Source: Diabrotica undecimpunctata (lineage: Eukaryota; Arthropoda; Insecta; Coleoptera; Chrysomelidae). Taken from it: 64,000 bases of DNA. Shown here piece by piece: positions 29,413 through 38,970 of this stretch. How positions within the stretch are numbered: position 1 is the first letter of the stretch; each line of letters starts with the position of its first letter. The notes under the pieces were generated by a model. It was not told the DNA's origin. It searched no databases and saw only the letters and a list, made by a program, of their open reading frames with translations. Position numbers and translations under genes: made by a program. Location: NCBI RefSeq assembly GCF_040954645.1, contig NC_092805.1, positions 21,540,741-21,604,740 on the forward strand. Reading direction: 5' to 3'.

Positions 29413-30688
29413 GCGAATACATACATCCAAGTGGAAATTTTTCTCACGAACCGTTAGGTGTAGGAAAATTCGGAATATGGTAGAAGAACGAGCGGACAAT
29501 TTTATGTAGGAAATGTCCATTTGCTTGAATCTCGGAGCAAAATTGACGCCAATATAGCCATATAACGAAATTTTATAAAAATCTAATATTCTACAGTTTT
29601 TTCGATTTTCCGGCAAAAAGGTGCATAATTTTTAGCCACATGTTTAGATTTTTTTAATCAGCAAGTCACCCTTAATCGAAATAATTCAAATTTCAAACAA
29701 AATACACACTTTTAATTTTCTCGAAATTTTCAGCGAATACATACATCCAAGTGGAAATTTTTCTCACGAACAGTTAGATGTAGAAAAATTCTGAGTTTGG
29801 CAGAAGAATAAGCGGACAATTTTATGTAGGAAATGTCCATTTGCTTAAATCTCGGACCAAAATTAACGCCAATATTGCCAATTAACGAAATTTGATAAAA
29901 ATACAATGGTCTACAGTTTTTTCGATTTTCCGGCAAAACGGTACATAATTTCTAGCCACATGTTTATTTTTTTTTAACAGCAAGTCACCCTTATTCGTAT
30001 TAATTCAAATTTCAAACAAAATATTCACTTTTAATTTTCACGAAATTTTCAGTAAATACGGACATACAAGTGGAAATTTTTCTCACGAACTGTTAGATGT
30101 AGGAAAATTCCGAGTATGGCAGAAGAACGAGCGGCCAATTTTATGTAGGAAATGTCTATTCGCTTGACTCTCGGAATAAAATTGACGCCAATATATCCGA
30201 TTAACCATATTTGATAAAAATCCAATGGTCTACAGTTTTTTCGATTTTCCGGCAAAACTGCATAATTTCTGGACACGTGTTTAGATTTTTTGAATCAGCA
30301 AGTCACCCTTAATCGAAATAATTCAAACTTTAAACAAAATATAGACTTTTAATTTTCACGAAATTTTCAGCAAATACGGACATTCAAGTGGAAATTTTTC
30401 TCACGAACCGTTAGATGTAGGAAAATTCTGAATATGGCAAAAGAACAAACGGCCAATTTTATGTAGGAAATGTCCATTCTCTTGACTCTCGGACCAAAAT
30501 TGACGCCAATATAGCAATTAACGAAATTTGATAAAAATCCAATGGTCTACAGTTTTTTCGATTTTCCGGGAAAACGGTGCATAATTTCTGGCCACGTGTT
30601 AAGATTTTTTTAATCAGCAGGTCACCCTTAATCGAAATAATTCAAATATTAAACAAAATATACACTTTCAATTTTCACGAAATTTTCA
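29413..30688. repeat. Four consecutive short satellite monomers
   Basis: Units at 29413-29732, 29733-30051, 30052-30369 and 30370-30688 (318-320 bp each) all lack the central module, and they diverge increasingly to the right (for example GTAAATACGGACAT and GCAAATACCGAC in place of GCGAATACATAC). This cluster at the diverged array edge suggests that the short form may be the older one. That is inference. Confidence 0.85.
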
Positions 30689-31551
30689 GCAAATACCGAC
30701 ATCCAAGGGGAAATTTTTCTCATGAACTGTTAGATGTAGGAAAATTCCGAGTATGGCAGAAGAACGAGCGGCCAATTTTATGAAGGAAACGTCTATTCGC
30801 TTTACTCTCGGAATAAAATTGACGCCAATATAGCCGATTAACCAAATTTGATAAAAATCCAAGAGTACCCCCCTTGGAAAATTTTTTCCAAATTTTACAA
30901 AAAAAAATTTTGTTTAATATTTTGGTACATGCACTTGGTCCAGCTTATTCCAAACATGTGTTTTTTTCTGATCCCTTAACCCCAGTTTGCAGGAAAAGAG
31001 GAAAAATCGAATTAAAAAATCTACAGTTTTTTCGATTTTCCGGCAAAACGGTGCATAATTTTTTGCCACATGTTTAGATTTTTTTAATCAGCAAGTCACC
31101 CTTAATCGAAATAATTTAAATTTCAAACAAAATATACACTTTTTTTTTTCTAGAAATTTTCAGCGAATACATACATCCAAGTGGAACTTTTTCTCACGAA
31201 CTGTTAGATGTAGGAAAATGCTGAGTTTGGCAGAAGAACAAGCGGCCAATTTTATGTGGGAAATGTCCATTCGCTTGACTCTAGGACCAAAATTGACGCC
31301 AATATAGCCGATTAACCAAATTTGATAAAAATCAAAGGGTACCACCCCCTTGGAAATTTTTTTCCAAATTTTACAAAAAAAAAAATTTGTTTAATGTTTT
31401 GGTAAATTCACTTGGTCCAGCTTGTTCCAAGCATTTGTTCTTTTCTGATCCCTTGACCCCAGTTTGCCGAAAAAGAGGAAAAATCGAATAAAAAAATCCA
31501 GTTTTTTCGATTTTCCGGCAAAATGGTGCATAATTTTTAGCCACATGTTTA

Positions 31552-31674
31552 TCATCATCATCATCATCTTGGTGCTACAGCCCTTAGAGGGCCTCGACCA
31601 TCTCAAGCTTTCTACGCCATTCTATTCTGTCCCTCGCTTGCATTTTCCAGTTGCCGACTCCGATCTTTAGTCGG
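31552..31674 (-). mobile_element. 5'-truncated LINE 3' end inserted in the satellite
   Basis: A 123-bp insert splits a long satellite unit and is bounded by the 13-bp direct repeat AGCCACATGTTTA (31539-31551 and 31675-31687). Read on the minus strand, it encodes the last ~30 residues of a LINE ORF2 ending ARDRIEWRRKLEMVEAL with a stop at 31586-31584. A short 3' UTR (GGGCTGTAGCACCAAG) and an (ATG)n tail of about five repeats follow. C-terminal Arg/Trp-rich tails and trinucleotide 3' tails are typical of RTE-like insect LINEs. The unit length (611 bp = 475 + 123 + 13) agrees with a clean insertion. Confidence 0.88.
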
Positions 31675-31773
31675 AGCCACATGTTTAGATTTTTTTAATC
31701 AGCAAGTCACCCTTAATCGAGATAATTTAAATTTCAAACAAAATACACACTTTTAATTTTCTCGAAATTTTCA

Positions 31774-32106
31774 GCGAATACATACATCCAAGTGGAAATT
31801 TTTCTCACGAACCGTTCCCACGAGGTAGGAAAATTCTGAATATGGCAGAAGAACGAACGGCCAATTTTATGTAGGAAATGTCCATTCGCTTGACAATTGC
31901 TTGGACCAAAATTGACGCCAATATAGCCAATTAAGGAAATTTGATAAAAATCCAGTGGTCTAGTTTTATCGATTTTCCCGCAAAACGGTGCATAATTTCA
32001 GGCCACGTGTTTAGATTTTTTTGATCAGCAAGTCACCCTTAATCGAAATAATTCAAATTTCAAACTAAATATACACTTTTAATTTTCTCGAAATTTTCAG
32101 CGAATT
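31774..32106. repeat. Last, diverged short satellite monomer and array end
   Basis: The terminal unit is a short form with GATAAAAATCCAGTGGTCTAG and private changes such as CGTTCCCACGAGG. Similarity ends at TTTTCAGCGAATTT near 32106, after which unrelated AT-rich sequence begins. Confidence 0.8.
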
Positions 32107-34447
32107 TTACTGCAGAGTATGTGTAAATTTTTTTTTTTGCATTTAACTCCTTTTATACATATATAAAAATAAAAATATATATTTTCATTAGAATATTGAT
32201 ACAATCCTTCATTTACTATACTCCTATTACAGGTCAAAGTTTATATACAGCAAACGATGCACCATATACCTGTATAACTAATTATTTTTCTCTTTCTGCT
32301 CTCTCTTACCTATGCATTACATATGTAATGATTGTGCAGATTGACTCCTATATAAATTTTTAACGGCGAACACGTGTATAGAATTATAACTTCTACCGAC
32401 AGTCCCACTGGACTGCCACACCCGTTCTTTTATTTTTATTACGAATCCCTCCCTGGTGGATTTCTTGACGTGAAACTGACATTTCTAAGTTATTCTTCGT
32501 TACTATGGTAACCAGTCTAGGCTAATTAGATATCAATATCTCTTCGTATAACTGTAACTCTTATGGAAATAAACAATACTTTAAGAAAAAATCAAGTTTA
32601 TTTCGAAGGTTTATAATAAAAAAATCAACTACTTCTAAAACCAGTAAAAAGCAACAAAACAAGTATTAAAAACAGTAGAATAAAAAGTTGCTTATCCAAA
32701 ACTTTTAAATTTTCGGTGTACTAATCAAATAAATTATAATAAGTGAACATGACATGTAAAAACCGTACATATTCTCAATACATAATACGTATGAAGTAGA
32801 AGCTTTGAAAATACAACGTAACCGGTTTATACAAAAAATATTCTGAAATTATCGGTTGTCCAAAAAAAATAAAAAGGGGGGTTTATAAAATCAATGGTTA
32901 AACTAATAAGGAGCTGAAAACTGGATAAGGAATATGAATGTAAACATACAATTAGACAACACTTAAATGAATTTTACATTAGTTTAGTTGTCCGTTCAGG
33001 GAGAAGTGATTGTGTTTACCTATAAAATTCAGTCCAGTTCTCATCAAGTTTTCTAAACAATTATGTCAAAAAATAAATAAATACGGTTTTTAACCAGGTT
33101 GATAAACACGATAATCAATTAGAAGCTGTCGATAGAAGCGACATGTATTGGTGGGGAACGTTACCTTAATGGTAGTCACAGGACACCCACCTAATGATTT
33201 TTATTTGCAGTATTGAGATCCGTATCAAGTTATTTTTGTAACTTTAATTAATAGAATGTGGGTCAAATATTTTGTACTGCTCAACACTGTGAACAGTACA
33301 ATAGTGGGCATTGTTTCTGAAATATTCCTCGTATAGTTAAAACTAAAGCCATGTATCTAGAAATTTAAGACGTAGCTAAAAATCAATTAAGAAAAAACTA
33401 AATAAAAATCAAAGGTGAGTCTAAAATTCGAGAATTGCAGCAATAAGATCGATAGTAACATATTAAGATTAATCTTCTTATAGCACAGGACAAAAAACAT
33501 TACAGATCTTCGAAAGAAAAACAAGAAGAAACTTAATGGAACTAAAAATATTCAAACAAATATTTCTAGAGAAATGGTATCATTAATAGCGATAAGACTA
33601 AATACAACATAGGCTAGATTCCCGTTTTCGTATTGTTTTACGGTATTAACTGTGTTAATCACAATCACGAAATAACACTTTGTTATGTATATCACCCATC
33701 AACCGCTTTTCAGTAATATTTGCAAATATTAATGATGAAGGCCATTATTTCTTTCTTGCGGACGAACAATGTACTACCATGTAAAATATCAAGACTCAAA
33801 CTTGTACAAGATGAAGTACATGTAAAACCATTTTACACCATGTAATAGATAAAATTGTGATGAAGAGAACAGTTATAGGAAGATATAAGAAAGATGTGGT
33901 AAAGAAACATAGGAAAGTAAAAATAATACAGTAAAATTGTTTAGAAATCACAAATTGGCTCAGAATCCCTGGCATAAATAGAATTTTCAAATGAAAAGAA
34001 CTAGTTTCAACGTAGGTGTATAGTAGCTAATATGTCCGTTTTCTGATTAATTCATATCCTTCTATCATTATGTTCTTAGAAAAGTATATATTATGTTTTG
34101 GATAAGCTTAACCACAATAGTTAAATATAATACTTAAATATATCATTGGTTTCTAAACTTAACATAATTAGCTGAAATGACGGGCACTAAAATAATACTA
34201 GCAAGAAGTCCATGCAAGATAACATATTGTAAAAAGATACAGTAAACACCAATCATGTTTCATTTTCGACTTGATATATCATCGGACTCCTTTTTTATCC
34301 AGTGGCGTATATGCCAATTATTAGTATCATAACCATGTTACATTTGTGAATATCAAAATAACAGCTCTAGAAATGTTTTCTCCCGTTGTGCATTGAAAAA
34401 CATAAAATAAATCAATTATTAATTATTCAGAAAGTGATTTAGATGCA
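32107..34447. other. Intergenic AT-rich stretch, no gene seen
   Basis: There is no convincing coding frame. The only structure I can point to is a perfect 16-bp palindrome CATTACATATGTAATG at 32315-32330. A short minus-strand open frame around 33796-33990 is hydrophobic and looks accidental. Confidence 0.6.
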
Positions 34448-34451
34448 TTAA

Positions 34452-34594
34452 CACTTTCACTGCTCATGACTCCCATCGGAGTCAAAGCGATCCTTTGCTA
34501 GGTGCGCATGACTCCGATCGGGGACAGTAACCCGTTGATTTTTAAAACGGTATATTTTAATAATACCTCTCAAAAAAAGTCAGCAGCGAATGTG
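34452..34594. mobile_element. 143-bp piggyBac-type MITE
   Basis: TTAA flanks both sides (34448-34451 and 34595-34598). The inner ends are inverted repeats: CACTTTCACTGCTCATGAC on the left and, on the opposite strand at the right, CACATTCGCTGCTGAC. TTAA target duplication with such ends is the piggyBac hallmark. The inside has a small hairpin around ACTCCCATCGGAGT. No coding capacity. Confidence 0.75.
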
Positions 34595-34927
34595 TTAAAG
34601 GATGTCAAAATAAAACATCTCAAGCAACAGACGAGTTGACAAAAATAAAGTTATGTTGTCTCTATATTGACTTGTTCAAACTAAGCAATACTAGAAGTAA
34701 CAAGAAAAAAACATTTAAGATAACTTCAATTTTTCTTCGTCTTAATAATTCAGAGATTCTACAACAATAAAAGATTTCTGAGATGACAATTATTAAAAAA
34801 TAGTTATTAGAATAAATTTCGAAAAGCTATTAACGTAGTGAGCCAAAATGGAGCTACGCACCAATTCATAGTCGCAGTAACATATTGTAGAATGCTTTAA
34901 ATGCGGCGACGTTTCATCCCCTCTTTT

Positions 34928-35042
34928 TTCGCTAGTAGAGTATTGTTTGCTGTAATTTAATTATTTTGAATAATAGTGATGTAGTAGTTCGTTAGTAGAG
35001 TGTTGTTTGGTGTAATTTAATTATTTTGTATAGTGATGTGGC
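34928..35042. repeat. Two-copy tandem duplication, 60-bp period
   Basis: The copies start TTCGCTAGTAGAG (34928) and TTCGTTAGTAGAG (34988) and both run through TGTAATTTAATTATTTTG. They lie just before the DDE transposase fragment and may be part of that element's non-coding end. Confidence 0.7.
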
Positions 35043-35094
35043 GCCCGTGGGACATTGTGGTTGAAAATATTTCGTACGATAATAACACTGATTG

Positions 35095-35298
35095 AGTGAA
35101 GGATGGGTTCCGAATGTTTTAAAATTATGTGGAAAGAAAATAGAGGACTGTAACGTCGGCTACCACAAGAGTATGGAAGCTGATATTTTTGAAGATTGGT
35201 TTGAAAACTCACTGATTCCAGACTTGGAGTCAAATAGTGTAATAGTCCTTGACAACGCTTCCTATCAAAGAAAGCTGAACTACAAAGCTCTTTAATGG
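35095..35298 (+). pseudogene. DDE transposase fragment (Tc1/IS630-like DDE_3 type)
   Basis: The frame gives GWVPNVLKLCGKKI, then YHKSMEADIFEDWFENSLIP and SVIVLDNASYQ. The pattern of a WF..LIP segment followed by VIVLDNASY is that of the second catalytic Asp region in Tc1/IS630-like DDE proteins. The frame stops at 35295, and the following bases (to about 35510) show only scattered similarity in other frames with several stops. The N-terminal part with the first Asp is not recognisable, so this is a dead piece. The exact family is uncertain. Confidence 0.65.
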
Positions 35299-35754
35299 AA
35301 AATGATTTGTATTTTAAAGATTTTTGTAAAAAAAAAACTTCTACACACGAAGCAATTTAATAAACTATATTGAGACTTCCTCTTATTTTTGTGCAAATAC
35401 ATTTTCTAAATTTGATAAGAAGGTAATTGAGGTAATTAAAAAAGAGTATAATATATTACCAAAGAAGACTGAAATGCTTGCATTTTTTGCTGAATATTTA
35501 ATTTTTTTACTGTATACTTACGTTAATTTTAAATTGAACTCTGTTATAAAGTTCTTTTAGTATCAGTAATTCTAACAATAACAAGTGTAATTGAGGAGTC
35601 AGGGGGAAAAACAATCATAGTCCACTTTTGGTCGAAATTGAGATGATGAAGTTTTCTAGTGATGAATACAAAATACAAGGGAAAAATATTTAGTCCTTTT
35701 ATTACAAATGTTAAATAAAACGTTCGGGTTCAGCATTTCTGTGATTCTCTTTCT

Positions 35755-36365
35755 TAGTTTAACGATTGTAGTGATGTAGATGAGGAGACTGCTGCTAAAA
35801 AAAGGAGAAAAACAGGCCGTGTTCGTGATTTTATGAAACTTCTGAGAGCCACCACTCATGAGGTAGGGCCAGATTGTACCATTCTTTTCGTTGTTTTGGG
35901 AACGTCAATGAAGCCGAAAGGCAACACATTTTGACTCAATTCAATGAAGTTACTAACTACGACGATCAGAATCGGTATTTAAGTGGTCTGATAACCGTTC
36001 TCCGAGTTATGCGTCGACGAATTCGAGTAGGTACAGGTACACCTAATCTTGCTTCTTATTCCTATCGTGTTAAGAGTGCCCCTGATGAAGACTTTCGTGA
36101 TGTGCAAGCATGATTTAAAGCATTCTTATTCATTCATGGAATTACTGCTTTCCGAGTGCAATGAATTCGAGAATCACTGGCCTCAATTGGCACTGTACCA
36201 TTAGACGCTAGAGGAAAACACGGAAATAGACCCTTCAAAATTTCTGAAGATACTATCGTCAAAGTGACAGAATTTATTGGTTCCTTAAAAGGAAGAAAAT
36301 CGCATTATTCCCGGAAAAAAAGTAAGAAAACTTATCTCCCTGAAGAACTCAACACTAAATCAACC
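35755..36365 (+). pseudogene. Decayed transposon-encoded protein, family unknown
   Basis: Successive frames give a basic stretch (KKRRKTGRVRDFMKLL), then RCFGNVNEAERQHILTQFN and YDDQNRYLSGLITVLRVMRR. After a stop near 36111 come FLFIHGITAFRV, RGKHGNRPFKI and LKGRKSHYSRKKSKKTYLPE. The order and wording are familiar to me from multi-copy arthropod transposon proteins that precede a DDE-like region, but I cannot name the family. At least one frameshift (about 35880) and two in-frame stops show decay. It may belong with the DDE fragment just upstream, or be independent. Confidence 0.55.
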
Positions 36366-36799
36366 AGCCGCCGCACTATATCTTAAAGCAGAACTATCAA
36401 AATCTGAGCGTTCTACTATATGTCCTACCGCAACTATAAAATAATTTTCTTATGCCTTTGTAGCTTGTTTAAGCCGATTATCAATAAAAACTCTTTACAA
36501 CATTCTTACATAGACTTCTCCAACAAAAGTAGAAACTTCTTTATTTCCTCACTGATTAAAATTATTTAACAAAGTTGTACAAAAATATATCTCAATGTAT
36601 TTTTTCTAAAAGCTATTTTAATGATTTTTCAAAAAACTGTCCATATATCAACAAATATGGATCTTGAAAATAATTGATCATTTCAACAAAACTTAACTAA
36701 AATAAATATTGGTAAATTGAAAATTGTTGCAATGAATAAATAATAAAGCCATAGTTGCAAATAATAAACTGTTGACTGAATTGAACTGATTTGAAAAAA
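36366..36799. other. Intergenic, nothing recognised
   Basis: This is AT-rich sequence with no coding frame, repeat ends or hairpins that I can support. Confidence 0.5.
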
Positions 36800-36808
36800 T
36801 TATGTTTC

Positions 36809-37362
36809 GGTTGAGTTTACCGAAAGTACCAGCTGAATATAGCCGCAAATGTAAACCATGAACCCTGTTGGGGTGTTTTTATAACGGATGTGTTGAATGC
36901 TTTAAATATAAAGAGAGAAAGCTTTTAAAAAGTACATTTTGATTATACTATTTTATGAATTCTGCAATTTTTAATTTATTTGAAACAATACCGAGTAAAT
37001 ATTTACTCTTTCGAGATTAATTGCTAACATCTGTTGCAATCTGGCAACTGCTGATTTGACGATTGCCAAATCTATCACCTAATCTATCAAAAGGCAATTG
37101 CAAAAAAAAATTACAATAATTAACTGCAATTAATCTTCAAAGAAACAAATATTTACTCATTCTTGTTTGATATAAATCAAAAATTGCAGAATTCATAACA
37201 TAATATAATTAAAATGTACTTTTCTAAAGCTTTATCTCTTTATATTTGAAGCATACAGCTTATACAATATAAAAACATGACAACACTGCTAAACCTAAAT
37301 TTTTTGTTTCATATTCGACAATTTGCAGCTATAATCAGCTTGCACTTTCGGTAAACTCAACT
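36809..37362. mobile_element. 554-bp foldback element, Mutator-like (long TIRs, 9-bp target duplication)
   Basis: The two halves are inverted copies. GTTGAGTTTACCGAAAGT near 36810 pairs with ACTTTCGGTAAACTCAAC ending at 37361, and similarity continues inward through TTTAAATATAAAGAGA, GAATTCTGCAATTTTT and GAGTAAATATTT to near the centre (about 37080). The flanks carry the 9-bp direct repeat TTATGTTTC (36800-36808 and 37363-37371). TIRs of about 270 bp with a 9-bp duplication fit Mutator-like MITEs. The arms differ by substitutions and indels, so the copy is not new. No ORF inside. Confidence 0.8.
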
Positions 37363-37371
37363 TTATGTTTC

Positions 37372-38175
37372 ATTACTAAGGATCGTCGAATTAGTCCGAA
37401 ATTTGAACGGTGGATTGTAGTTTACTTACTTTTCACTTAACAATACATATTTTTTCACAGACAACTTCTAGTTTTTATATATTTCTCATCTGCACTCTCC
37501 ATGACAGCTGCTTTTAACGACTTGCGCATGCGTACTGCATAGTTTTTTGAACCAATGTACTCTTATTTAAATGCAACATATTAACTCGTATACGTATACG
37601 TGGCAACACTGTTCATGTGCAGAATATTTTATTCAGTGCGCAAACTCCCTTAGTCCTAAGTCCGCAAAAATAGCCTTAGTTATAAAAATACAGGTATTCC
37701 GTAATAAAAATCTTAATTTTCCAGTTCAAAAATGCGCATATTAGAAATCCCCGCTAATGTAAACTTGTACATTAATATCAATTTCATTAATTTTTTTTTA
37801 AATTCTACTTCTGTATTTAATATCATAATTGAAACGCATAAAGACATAGTTTGCTGATAGATAAATTGTACATATGGCTAAACTTTTAGCCATATGTAAA
37901 CTTACCATATTCTTTTCAAAATGTCGCAACCGATCTGCAGGACACTCACTATGATCTTTGATTCGCCACGTCTACCTAAAGTCTGCCCTGATATTATCCC
38001 CTTAGAAGCTTCCTGATTCTTAGTGCAAGTAACATAATTGGGGGGTCAGTTTGCGATATTATTCTTCCAGTATTGATAAGATTTTTCAAGTCAGTTTTTT
38101 CAGTTTTTTTATTTTCACAATGTTATTTGAATTAATGCGTACATAGACGATAGATATATTTTGTTATATATAATT
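37372..38175. other. Intergenic, nothing recognised
   Basis: This is AT-rich sequence between two foldback elements. I found no coding frame, known ends or RNA-like structure. CATATGGCTAAACTTTTAGCC near 37871-37891 holds a small inverted repeat only. Confidence 0.5.
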
Positions 38176-38462
38176 ATAGACATATAATGAATGCCTAGAC
38201 TGCGCGTTGCAATCTAAAACCGTTCGCCCCGTGCGACTGAGAAAAAAGATGCGAGCAGTTCTTGCATCTCTTTCTAAATGGCGGGGTTTATCGACTATGT
38301 GACCGACCCACTACAATACAAAACATACCCAGTGGGAAGGTCACGTGGTCGATAAACCCGCCTATTAGAAAGAGATGAAAGGATTGCTTGCATCTTTTTT
38401 CTCTATCGCACTAGGGCAATAGATTTAGATTCCAACGCGCAATCTAGGTGTTATATGTCTAT
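38176..38462. mobile_element. ~287-bp foldback MITE
   Basis: The left arm (ATAGACATATAA, then CCTAGACTGCGCGTTG, GAGAAAAAAGATGC, TCTCTTTCTAA and GGGTTTATCGA) is mirrored on the right (TCGATAAACCC, TTAGAAAGAGATG, GCATCTTTTTTCTC, CAACGCGCAATCTAGG, TTATATGTCTAT). The arms span about 125 bp each around a short centre at about 38310-38330. The target duplication is unclear because the flanks are TA-rich, so the superfamily is unassigned. Confidence 0.75.
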
Positions 38463-38629
38463 GTATATAATACAACCTCACATAACCTTTTTCTAATCAA
38501 CATTTTTAATATTATTGGTTCCTGTCAAATAATACTGGACAGAATAGACAATCCTTATCTTTGTTTTCTTCTAAAAAATTTACAAATCTTGATTAATAGT
38601 TATCAGTTTATCATTTACTAAAAATATAT

Positions 38630-38863
38630 TTAGTCCCTATTAATTTTAATAGGGACCGATTTTTCGAAAACAAGATCAGTTTTTGACGGATAAACTACTT
38701 TTAGTTGCTCCTGCTCGTCTACAGTCTTTACTTGCTCCACCTCCAAGTATTTCTCAAATAACAGCACCATGTCTTTGAGCAGCGTATTCAGTACGTTTTT
38801 ACAAGAGTGCAGTGAGAGTGAACTGGTAACCTCGATGAACATTCTGGTTGTTGTCACATCAAT
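38630..38863 (-). CDS. LRRC47: LRRC47 exon 5 (C-terminus and stop)
   Basis: The acceptor is TTTTTTCAG|ATTGATGTG (AG at 38865-38864). It encodes 77 residues including [20 protein letters not shown] and [13 protein letters not shown], then the stop at 38632-38630. The mammalian insert between the helical part and the last strand is shorter here. Confidence 0.92.
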   Translation of the reverse strand: MDVTTTRMFIEVTSSLSLHSCKNVLNTLLKDMVLLFEKYLEVEQVKTVDEQEQLKVVYPSKTDLVFEKSVPIKINRD

Positions 38864-38892
38864 CTGAAAAAATAAAGATGTGTAACTACAGG

Positions 38893-38970
<78 letters not shown>

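Larger units (their letters stand above)
1..32106. repeat. Tandem satellite array, ~475-bp monomer with ~320-bp variants
   Basis: The same unit repeats head to tail from the first base to about 32106. Using the recurring GCGAATACATACATCC as anchor, most units measure 474-475 bp and ten measure 318-326 bp, giving roughly 61 long and 10 short copies. Units differ by scattered substitutions and by length of the A-tract after TTTTAC. The array starts outside the window. Its right end, near the last GCGAAT at 32100, is the most diverged part. Both strands carry recurring open frames of 60-139 codons, but they change with A-tract length and show no coding signs, so I treat the array as non-coding. 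Centromeric or heterochromatic location is possible but not shown. Confidence 0.97.

Noticed and set aside
1..31606. Recurring open frames of 60-139 codons on both strands of the satellite, for example frames beginning MWLKIMHRFAG
   Set aside because: They repeat with the monomer, overlap in several frames, shift with A-tract length and have no domain or promoter. Openness follows from the short repeated unit, not from coding.
1..32106. CRISPR-like or gene-cluster reading of the regular repeats
   Set aside because: The units are contiguous 320/475-bp monomers with no unique spacers, in a eukaryotic setting.
35040..35061. TGGCGCCCGTGGGACA, resembling an LTR-retrotransposon primer-binding site
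   Set aside because: No LTR ends just upstream, no gag/pol downstream. It runs into a DDE transposase fragment instead.
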